From the NCBI GenBank assembly GCA_036645955.1, contig JAVXND010000048.1, forward strand, positions 1 through 22,276: a stretch of 22,276 nucleotides of DNA, read 5' to 3'. The position numbers and the translations under genes are program-made. Positions 7,853-14,207 of the stretch are shown here, piece after piece. The notes under the pieces are model-generated. The model saw nothing but the letters and a program-made list of their open reading frames with translations. It did no database searches and was not told the DNA's origin. Source of the DNA: Limiplasma sp036645955 (GTDB taxonomy: Bacteria; Bacillota; Clostridia; Christensenellales; Aristaeellaceae). Numbering within the stretch: position 1 is the first letter of the stretch; each line of letters begins with the position of its first letter.

Positions 7853-8742
7853 TGTGCTTGCCTCCTGTTTAAAACAGAAAATAGTAAGTTAATCAGCAGG
7901 ATAAAAACAAACAAAACCACGCCGGTTGCAATCAGCGCTTCGCGATGTAAATCAGCCGCGTAGCCCATTTCCATCACAATGTTAACCGTCATGGTGCGAA
8001 TTCCCTTTAATAGGCCTGCGGGCATACGTGCTTGATTGCCCGCGACCATCATAACCGCCATGGTTTCGCCGATTGCGCGCCCTACGCCCAAGATCACCGC
8101 CGCCAGAATGCCCGACTTGGCTGCAGGTAACACGGTACGAAAAACGCTGCTTTCCTTTGTAGCACCCAATGCAAGGCTGCCTTCAAAATAACTTTCGGGC
8201 ACTGAGCGAATCGCAGATTCTGCCACTTGGATAATCGTGGGAAGAATCATCATCGCCAGCAATATGCATGCCGTGAGCATGCTGTTTCCATTCCCGCCGA
8301 AGGTAGTCTTTACAAAAGGTACAATGGCCGTTAGTCCGAAGAAACCATAAACGACCGAGGGAATGCCTGCCAGCAATGCCACCGCCGGTTTCAACACGCG
8401 GTAAAGCCGTTGCGGACAGAAACGAACCAGATATACGGCGGTGAAAATGGCAATGGGAGCGCCCAAGAGCAACGCGCCGCCTGTTACGTACACGCTGCCC
8501 AAAATCATGGGCAAAATACCAAAAACATCGTTGGTGGGCTTCCACTTTTGACCGCTTAGGAAGCTCCATGGATTCACCTTGCCGAAAAACGGCAAACCGT
8601 TTGAAAACAAGAAAAAGCAAATCAGCAATACCGCCAAGATACAGGCGCATGCGGTAGCGCCGAACACATACCGCATAACCCCTTCCATACGGCCTGAATC
8701 TGCCTTGCGGGCAGATTCAGGCAGACCCCGTTGGTGTGTCAT
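7849..8742 (-). CDS. pstC: Phosphate ABC transporter permease PstC
   Basis: 297 residues from the first ATG, four bases after the pstS stop. About six membrane helices; the coupling loop is ESAIRSVPESYFEGSLALGATK and the late helix VGRAIGETMAVMMVAGN, both PstC-type. It pairs with PstA. The start is uncertain: the ATG at 8742 has only a weak ribosome site, and in-frame ATGs at 8688 and 8676 (the latter after GGAAGGGG) are alternatives. I keep 8742 because related proteins have roughly 15-20 residues before the first helix. A perfect 13-bp hairpin (8692-8722) falls in codons 7-17 of this reading, or in the pstS-pstC gap if a later start is used. Confidence 0.94.
   Translation of the reverse strand: MTHQRGLPESARKADSGRMEGVMRYVFGATACACILAVLLICFFLFSNGLPFFGKVNPWSFLSGQKWKPTNDVFGILPMILGSVYVTGGALLLGAPIAIFTAVYLVRFCPQRLYRVLKPAVALLAGIPSVVYGFFGLTAIVPFVKTTFGGNGNSMLTACILLAMMILPTIIQVAESAIRSVPESYFEGSLALGATKESSVFRTVLPAAKSGILAAVILGVGRAIGETMAVMMVAGNQARMPAGLLKGIRTMTVNIVMEMGYAADLHREALIATGVVLFVFILLINLLFSVLNRRQAQ
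8692..8722 (-). promoter_or_regulatory. mRNA hairpin at the pstS-pstC junction
   Basis: Thirteen bases at 8692-8704 are the exact reverse complement of 8710-8722, with a five-base loop. No T-run follows, so it is not a simple terminator. It sits just downstream of pstS, where bacteria often need much more binding protein than permease; it could block decay from the 3' side or slow pstC translation. Confidence 0.6.
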
Positions 8743-8746
8743 AGGC

Positions 8747-9622
8747 TTACTTCACAAACCCTTCCCATGTGGTTGTTTCGCCTGTGAAAATCTGTGCAAT
8801 TTCTTCTACTGTCATGCTTGCAATGGGGTTGCTTGGGTTTACGATGATGGCAATGCCGTCCATGGCAATCACGGTGCCAACCAAGCCTGCTTCCAGTTCA
8901 CTATCCTTGAGCGCACGGGAGGCCATACCAATGTCGCATACCCCATCCATCGTGCTTTGCATGCCTGTTGTTGAATCGCTTTGTTGAATTTCGATTTCTG
9001 CATTCGGGTTAAGGATGGCATACGCTTCTTTGAGCTTTTCCATTACGGGGGTTACGGAGGAAGAGCCTGCAATCACAATTTTTCCGCTCACCTGCTTACC
9101 CGCATATGAAACCGCATTGTCCAGCGCAATATAGCCGTTTTCAGTAACCACCTGCTGCCCCTCGGCACTGAGGATATAGGTCATAAAATCTTGTGCGGCC
9201 TCGCTCGGCGTGCTTTTTGTGGCAATGTTAAAGGGGCGGGATACCGTGTAGCTGCCGTTCTTTACGTTCTCAGCATTTGCCTGCACACCGTTCACCTGCA
9301 AGGCTTTGACCGTATCGTTGAGCGAACCCATGCTAGAGTAACCAATGGCGCCCTCGTTGCCTGCAACTGTTGTCATCATCACGTTGGTGTTGTTGGTGAT
9401 AACGGCTTCCTCTGTGGTATGGTCTACTTTTTTGCCGCTTTCGTCCTTCTTTTCAACCCCAAGCAATTCCACAAAGGCACCCCGCGTACCGCTGCCCTCT
9501 TCGCGGCTCACCACCGTAATTTCCTGTTTAAAATCGTATTCTGCTACCGCGCAAGCTGTCAACCCGCTAAGCACTACCAAGCTCAGCAAAATCCCCATCA
9601 TCTTTTTCATCGTCTTTTTCAT
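8747..9622 (-). CDS. pstS: Phosphate-binding lipoprotein PstS (circularly permuted form)
   Basis: A 291-residue secreted lipoprotein that captures phosphate for PstCAB. Lys-rich start, hydrophobic segment about 9-20, lipobox LTAC with acylated Cys24. Phosphate-binding PstS motifs are present but in swapped order. REEGSGTRGAF (40-50), GAIGYSSMGS (91-100) and VSRPFNIA (127-134), normally C-terminal, come first. GSSSVTPVMEK (186-196), SDSTTGM (215-221), CDIGMASR (229-236), AMDGIAIIVNP (253-263) and the GETTTW ending, normally N-terminal, come last. The start at 9622 has AAGGAGGAAG at good distance; a 12-base tandem duplication (ACGATGAAAAAG twice) creates a second ATG at 9610 without a ribosome site. 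First gene of the pst operon, behind a candidate PhoP box. Confidence 0.93.
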   Translation of the reverse strand: MKKTMKKMMGILLSLVVLSGLTACAVAEYDFKQEITVVSREEGSGTRGAFVELLGVEKKDESGKKVDHTTEEAVITNNTNVMMTTVAGNEGAIGYSSMGSLNDTVKALQVNGVQANAENVKNGSYTVSRPFNIATKSTPSEAAQDFMTYILSAEGQQVVTENGYIALDNAVSYAGKQVSGKIVIAGSSSVTPVMEKLKEAYAILNPNAEIEIQQSDSTTGMQSTMDGVCDIGMASRALKDSELEAGLVGTVIAMDGIAIIVNPSNPIASMTVEEIAQIFTGETTTWEGFVK

Positions 9623-9658
9623 CGTCTTTCTTCCTCCTTCATTTCTTTGTACGGGTGA

Positions 9659-9713
9659 AGTATATCGCAGCATTGTTAAGTCACACAGCATAGCCATGTA
9701 AAATGCGTGTAAA
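9659..9713 (-). promoter_or_regulatory. pst operon promoter with candidate PhoP boxes
   Basis: On the minus strand TATACT (9664-9659) is a good -10 box about 37 bases before the pstS ATG; the -35 position has no good hexamer, as expected for an activated promoter. Upstream, TTTACA occurs twice exactly 11 bases apart (9713-9708 and 9702-9697), and TTAACA lies at 9679-9674. TTWACA-type hexamers at 11-base spacing are the known Bacillus PhoP site, and PhoB boxes also repeat every 11 bases. Confidence 0.7.
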
Positions 9714-9822
9714 GAATGACGGGACGGAGGTCAAAATGCTTCGCCGCCCATTTGAGTTTTCCCGTGCAGGAGAAGTGCTATGCTTGCCGAATTTTATGAC
9801 AGCTGATACAGCACTACGAAGG

Positions 9823-9856
9823 AACAGGCGCAAAGGTTTTTACCCTTGCGCCTGTT
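9823..9856. repeat. Inverted repeat after the lipid kinase gene
   Basis: Eleven bases (9823-9833) pair perfectly with 9846-9856 around a 12-base loop. It lies 60 bases beyond the lipid kinase stop, the right place for a terminator, but no T-run follows on the minus strand and only a weak one on the plus strand. Together with the pst promoter, this is all I see in the 9623-9916 gap. Confidence 0.45.
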
Positions 9857-9916
9857 GTGTTTATTCTGTTGCGGACGACGGCTGTAATGAAAGCCTCTGG
9901 CATCATTGGAGAGGTG

Positions 9917-10783
9917 TTACCAATGCAATAGCAGTGCATCTGTTTCACAAACAAAGTGCGTATCCTCAATGGGCAATATTTCACCATCCAAATTAAGCCG
10001 CATGCCGGGTGAGGAAAGCGCACATTTGGAGGTCAGGTATCGGTGAGATACTTTATGTTTATAGAGTGTGCCCATCATAAGCGCAGGCAAATAAAAGGGG
10101 ATTTTCCAGCGCGGTACCGAATCCACCGCAATCAAGTCAAACACGCCATCCTTCACATCAGCCAGCGGCGCAATGGGAATACCGCCGCCTATATACCGCC
10201 CGTTGGCAATGGAGCAAATCATATAATCGCCATCCAAAACGGTCTGGTCATCCACCTCCACATGCATCGGAAATGGTTTGAAAGCCTTGATTGCGCGTAT
10301 TACGCCATACAGGTAAGGCCATATGCCGCTTACATGCTTCTTTGCCTCCAGCGCAAAATCAAGCACCATCACATCAAAGCCCGCACCGCAAACATTTAAA
10401 AAGAAGGTGTTGTTCATTACACCCGTATCCACAGGCCGCGCAGGATGCGATAGGATAAAATCAAGCGCCTCTTTCCAATCCTTGGGCGTGCCGATGGCCT
10501 TGATAAAATCGTTGCCCGTGCCCGCAGGCGCAATACCCAATGCTGTTTGCGTATGGCAAAGCCCTTGGGCTGTTTCCGTTACGGTGCCATCTCCGCCTAA
10601 AGCAATCACGGTATCCACACTGCGCGCCGCAGCATCTCTTGCCAGTTCCGTAGCATGATGGGGATGATCCGTGAATTTTGCGATAAAATCCACCTCGCGC
10701 TCTGTTAAATAAGCAACTGCTTCCTCGCCGATTTGCTTAGCGCGCCCATTGCCCGCCACTGGGTTGATAATCAATTCAATCAT
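9917..10783 (-). CDS. Diacylglycerol kinase family lipid kinase
   Basis: 288 residues, the usual length of YegS/DgkB-like lipid kinases, which phosphorylate diacylglycerol or related lipids at the inner membrane face using ATP. The N-terminal NPVAGNGRA (7-15) and the nucleotide-binding GGDGT (63-67) are family hallmarks, followed by GIAPAGTGNDFIK and, in the second domain, NGRYIGGGIPIAP and LNLDGE. The exact substrate cannot be read from sequence; recycling of diacylglycerol left by lipid or teichoic-acid metabolism is the common role. The ATG at 10783 has AAAGG about 11 bases upstream. It is a single gene, divergent from the DUF6155-like gene, with a spacing of about 300 bases to the pst operon downstream. 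Confidence 0.93.
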   Translation of the reverse strand: MIELIINPVAGNGRAKQIGEEAVAYLTEREVDFIAKFTDHPHHATELARDAAARSVDTVIALGGDGTVTETAQGLCHTQTALGIAPAGTGNDFIKAIGTPKDWKEALDFILSHPARPVDTGVMNNTFFLNVCGAGFDVMVLDFALEAKKHVSGIWPYLYGVIRAIKAFKPFPMHVEVDDQTVLDGDYMICSIANGRYIGGGIPIAPLADVKDGVFDLIAVDSVPRWKIPFYLPALMMGTLYKHKVSHRYLTSKCALSSPGMRLNLDGEILPIEDTHFVCETDALLLHW

Positions 10784-10930
10784 GACATGTGAGCCTTTCG
10801 TGTGATCAGAAGGATTCAGGGTATTCTACAACATTATCCGACAAAATGAAAGGGCGTATTTTGAAAAAGCGTTCGCAAACCGAAATGAATGACGAAATAT
10901 GTCGATTCTTATCCGTAAGCCACATATTCA

Positions 10931-10939
10931 TGCTATAAT
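10931..10939 (+). promoter_or_regulatory. Extended -10 promoter for the DUF6155-like gene
   Basis: TGCTATAAT combines a consensus -10 box (10934-10939) with the TGN extension. The -35 region is poor, as is common for extended -10 promoters. It lies about 40 bases before the start codon. Confidence 0.65.
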
Positions 10940-10980
10940 AATTGGGTTAGGGTCACAGTCGATCGAAGGGGGATCATCAA

Positions 10981-11523
10981 ATGACACAGCTTACGCTGGC
11001 AAATTTACGCGCCATTTTACATACAATGAACAAGCCCGAAATAGAGGACATGGTTTGCGCATTGTACCGAAGCGGTGAGGATGCCTCTACCTTTTTTAAT
11101 AACCGCTACAACACGCAGGAATATATTGATCGTTTGCTTCACACCTATAAAGCCTATTTAGATGTGTACTTTTGTCATTTGTGCGACTATGAAAATGCCG
11201 CACAGCTCAAACGCTATGTGTATGAATTTTCGCATGCCGTATCGGACGTAGCATCCGCGCTTGAATTGATGCTGTTTTGTGTGGAAAAAGCCACGCAATA
11301 TGCCTGCGATGAAGAGGCCTCTTATCTCTTTTTGGATGATTTGATTGCTATTTTTCGTGATTTTGTTCAAATGCTTAGCCAGCAAAGCGATTTTGTACGC
11401 CTTTTTAGCCATTTTCAAGTACGCTTGGAGCAGTTGGAATGGGATGCGGGAAGCGTTGGCATCAAGTACGGCGAGACCATCTCCGAGCTTTGCTTGGAGT
11501 TAATCACTTGCGTGGAAGAGTAA
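10981..11523 (+). CDS. DUF6155-like hypothetical protein
   Basis: A 180-residue, largely helical cytoplasmic protein. The start follows AAGGGGGATC at good distance. Its layout recalls the DUF6155 family, a group without known function: an opening LTLANLRAILHTMNKPEIEDMV like that family's start, a middle ELMLFCVEKATQYACDEE, and a late short GxxGI-type segment before a final helix (AGSVGIKYGETISEL). The match is from memory and only partial, so the family name is tentative. No membrane segment, signal peptide or enzyme motif is visible; six Cys are scattered without a clear motif. No terminator separates it from the UroD-like gene 93 bases downstream, so some shared transcription is possible, though a functional link is unproven. 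Confidence 0.72.
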   Translation: MTQLTLANLRAILHTMNKPEIEDMVCALYRSGEDASTFFNNRYNTQEYIDRLLHTYKAYLDVYFCHLCDYENAAQLKRYVYEFSHAVSDVASALELMLFCVEKATQYACDEEASYLFLDDLIAIFRDFVQMLSQQSDFVRLFSHFQVRLEQLEWDAGSVGIKYGETISELCLELITCVEE

Positions 11524-11570
11524 TATATTACAAATTATCGTAACAGCAGGCAATAAACAAAAGAACGTTT

Positions 11571-11606
11571 CTCCTATACTTAATACAATCCAAATAGCAA
11601 TAGGAG
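11571..11606 (+). promoter_or_regulatory. Possible ribosome-site-masking hairpin before the UroD-like gene
   Basis: CTCCTAT (11571-11577) is the exact complement of ATAGGAG (11600-11606), which is the ribosome site of the UroD-like gene, with a 22-base loop. Pairing would hide the ribosome site. Seven pairs with a long loop can arise by chance. TATACT at 11575-11580 could be a -10 box, but no -35 is evident. Confidence 0.3.
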
Positions 11607-11616
11607 GGCAACAATC

Positions 11617-12972
11617 ATGACATCAAAGGAAACCCTGTCAAACACCCTGCGGCATCAAAAAACAGATGCTTTGCCTTGGGTGCCTTTTGCGGGCGTGCAT
11701 GCGGGCAAACTAATCGGTAAAAATGCCATTGAGGTTTTAACAGATGAAAATGCTTTGTTTGATTCGCTCATGGCCGTCAACAAGCTGTATAAGCCCCATG
11801 GTCAACCCGTCATTTTTGATTTGCAAATAGAAGCTGAAATTCTAGGCTGTGAGCTTGTATGGGCAGAGGATAGCCCGCCATCGGTCAAAACGCATCCTTT
11901 GGCAGATACCATGACCGTGCCCTGCCGCTGCACCCTTCCCAAAGAAACCGATGGACGCATTCCCATGGTGCTTGGTGTCATGCGCCGCATGAAAAAAGCG
12001 GTGGGCGACGCAACGTTGCTCTACGGTTTGGTTTGCGGACCCTTCACGCTGGCGAGCCATCTGCGCGGCAATGACCTTTTCATGGATATGTACGATGATG
12101 AAGACTATGTCAAGGATTTGCTTGGCTACTGCACAGAATGTGTAAAGCGCATGAGCGAGTACTATATAAGCGCTGGAATGGACGTAATTGCTGTGGTGGA
12201 CCCGTTGGTCAGCCAAATCAGCAGTGATCATTTCACCGATTTTCTTTCAGAGCCCTATACGGATATATTTGACTTCCTGCGCGGCAAGGATGTGTTCAGC
12301 AGTTTCTTTGTTTGCGGGGACGCAAGCCGCAATGTAGAAGTCATGTGCCAAACCCACCCCGATAGCATCAGCGTTGACGAGAACATCAACCTGCCTGCCG
12401 CCAAAAAAATAACCGATCGCTACAATATTGCCATCGGCGGAAACATTCCGCTCACAAGCATTATGCTGCATGGCACACAGCAGGATAACATGAAGTATGT
12501 GCTTGACTTGGTTTCCGAATTAGACGATACGCGCAATTTCATACTTGCGCCTGGCTGTGATATGCCTTATGCGGTACCCGTGGAAAACGGCATTGCCGTT
12601 GCGCAAGCCGTTTTACAGCCAGCACAGACCCGCGAAATGCTGAAAAACTATGTGGCTGTTGAAGATGACATTCAAATTGAACTGCCTGATTATGCACAGC
12701 TCAAAAAGCCGCTTGTGGAAGTGTTCACGCTCGACAGCGCCACTTGTGCCGCTTGTACCTATATGATGGGTGCGGCCAATGTAGCAAAAGAGCATTTTGG
12801 AAACGTCATCGACATGGTAGAATACAAATTTACCGTAAAGGAAAACATTGCGCGCTGTAAAAAGCTAGGTGTCAAAAACCTGCCCAGTATCTATATTAAT
12901 GGCAAGCTCTGCTTTTCCTCCATCATTCCCAACAAGGATGAATTACAGAGGGCCATAGAGGCCGTGCTGTGA
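11617..12972 (+). CDS. MtaA/UroD-like methyltransferase fused to a thioredoxin-like domain
   Basis: 451 residues in two parts. Residues 1 to about 345 follow the uroporphyrinogen-decarboxylase fold family in its methyltransferase branch (MtaA/MtbA type): start TSKETLSNTLRHQKTDALPWVPF, a middle GLVCGPFTLASHL, then FFVCGDASRNV and SVDENINLPAAKK, then ILAPGCDMPYAVPVEN. MtaA enzymes move methyl groups from a corrinoid protein to a thiol using zinc held by His-x-Cys and a later Cys. Here the Cys ligands appear kept (Cys233, Cys314) but the His position is Phe231. Residues about 366-451 form a thioredoxin-like domain with CAAC (377-380) and the cis-proline loop NLPSIYINGK. Start: TAGGAGGG about 10 bases before the ATG. 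First of three tightly linked genes. Acceptor and substrate are unknown; true haem-pathway UroD is unlikely. Confidence 0.85.
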   Translation: MTSKETLSNTLRHQKTDALPWVPFAGVHAGKLIGKNAIEVLTDENALFDSLMAVNKLYKPHGQPVIFDLQIEAEILGCELVWAEDSPPSVKTHPLADTMTVPCRCTLPKETDGRIPMVLGVMRRMKKAVGDATLLYGLVCGPFTLASHLRGNDLFMDMYDDEDYVKDLLGYCTECVKRMSEYYISAGMDVIAVVDPLVSQISSDHFTDFLSEPYTDIFDFLRGKDVFSSFFVCGDASRNVEVMCQTHPDSISVDENINLPAAKKITDRYNIAIGGNIPLTSIMLHGTQQDNMKYVLDLVSELDDTRNFILAPGCDMPYAVPVENGIAVAQAVLQPAQTREMLKNYVAVEDDIQIELPDYAQLKKPLVEVFTLDSATCAACTYMMGAANVAKEHFGNVIDMVEYKFTVKENIARCKKLGVKNLPSIYINGKLCFSSIIPNKDELQRAIEAVL

Positions 12973-14174
12973 GCAGCTATTCATTTGGAAACGAGCTGCT
13001 GGATTCCGTTGAGCTCAAAGCGCTCGTTGTCAGCCGCGGCTTAAAGGTACAGCGGGAGGTATATCAGCATTTTGAAAACACAACGCGTCTGAGCGTAAGC
13101 CCGCTTTGCTGTAACTGCTTTCTATTGCCCGATCAAACCATTGTCCAGCTGACGGATATGGGCTTTCACCTAAAGTACCTAGGCGGCATGCTTTCTTGGA
13201 GCAATTTAAAATTGCTTCGCTACGCCTCCCAGTTAGGCACGCCGTTTACATTGGAAATGCGAGACGGTCAACCCTGCCTATGCGCAAATGGGGCTTTGAT
13301 CACCCCAGTCAGCTTTCCGCCTGCCACAGCTTTCTACAAACAAAAAACAAGCAGCGGGCTTTCGTATGTGGGCAATGCGGTATTGCAGGGTTTGGATTGG
13401 GTTGCTTTTCAATGCCTGTGGCCTTGTGAATACGCCGCCGCAGGAAAGCCTTGTGAATTTTGTTTTTCTGGCGCTGATTTTGAGGAGCTCGCCAAAAAGA
13501 AAAAGCCATTGCCCAAAGCCGTACAGCCGCAGGATGTTGCTGAAATTGTTCGTTATGCCGTTGAAAACGTGGGTGTCAATAGCGTACAAATCACAGGCGG
13601 CTCTACCTTTTGCGGCAAAACAGAGGAACAGCATCTTCGCGCATACCTGGAAGCCTTGGGCAACCTCGGCACTGCAAAGCCCAAGGGCGAAACGCTTCTC
13701 TACATCACGCCGCCTGAAAGCGATGCGCTGATTGACGATTACTTTTGCCTGGGGGCCAGTCGCATCGCATGCAGTATGGAAGTGTGGGATGAGGAACGCG
13801 CCGCCGTGATCACGCCTGGAAAAATTGCCTTTGCTACGCGCAAGCGCACGCTGGATGCCCTTACCTACGCAGTGGAGCACCATGGAAAAGGCAAGGCATT
13901 TTCGAACTTCATCATCGGCCTTGAGCCTTTTGAAACGCTCAAGCAAGGCGCTACAGAGCTAGCACGGCGCGGTATTATTCCCACCGCATCGGTTTGGATG
14001 CCAATGGGCCGCCCTGTGATGGGAAGCATGCAAGCGCCAGACCTCGCTTATTTTAGGCGTGTAAAGGATTTGTTTGGGGAGTTGTATGCACGCTATTCAT
14101 TGGAGCCGGCAGGGGCCTGCGGTTTAAACGTGTGCATGGAGCGCGATATTTGGAATGGCACAAAACAAACATAA
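12969..14174 (+). CDS. Radical SAM protein of unusual cysteine spacing
   Basis: 401 residues. The GTG start overlaps the upstream stop (GTGA), with AGAGG seven bases before it, so translation is coupled to the UroD-like gene. The cluster-binding region reads C149-x3-C153-x8-C162-x2-C165 (CLWPCEY...KPCEFCFSG). The last three Cys would hold the SAM-cleaving 4Fe-4S cluster, replacing the usual Cx3Cx2C. VQITGGS (206-212) matches the SAM-binding GGE-type strand, and a (beta/alpha) barrel continues to FIIGLEPFETL. The first 140 residues form an extra domain with Cys47, Cys48, Cys50, Cys103 and Cys105 that I cannot assign. It probably makes or modifies a cofactor or partner used by the neighbouring methyltransferase-like protein and GTPase; the product is unknown. 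Confidence 0.86.
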   Translation: MSSYSFGNELLDSVELKALVVSRGLKVQREVYQHFENTTRLSVSPLCCNCFLLPDQTIVQLTDMGFHLKYLGGMLSWSNLKLLRYASQLGTPFTLEMRDGQPCLCANGALITPVSFPPATAFYKQKTSSGLSYVGNAVLQGLDWVAFQCLWPCEYAAAGKPCEFCFSGADFEELAKKKKPLPKAVQPQDVAEIVRYAVENVGVNSVQITGGSTFCGKTEEQHLRAYLEALGNLGTAKPKGETLLYITPPESDALIDDYFCLGASRIACSMEVWDEERAAVITPGKIAFATRKRTLDALTYAVEHHGKGKAFSNFIIGLEPFETLKQGATELARRGIIPTASVWMPMGRPVMGSMQAPDLAYFRRVKDLFGELYARYSLEPAGACGLNVCMERDIWNGTKQT

Positions 14175-14207
14175 GCTATAAAAGCTTTTCAGAAGGGTGG
14201 TCCTAAA

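Noticed and set aside
9703..9996. Plus-strand frame of up to 97 codons with a good ribosome site (GGAGG) before an internal ATG at 9736
   Set aside because: It runs through the inverted repeat at 9823-9856 and overlaps the 3' end of the lipid kinase gene; the protein has no recognisable features.
11617..12972. Haem-pathway uroporphyrinogen decarboxylase (hemE)
   Set aside because: The RQAGRY-type N-terminal motif of true HemE is missing, there are MtaA-like Cys positions and a fused thioredoxin-like domain, and no haem genes are nearby.
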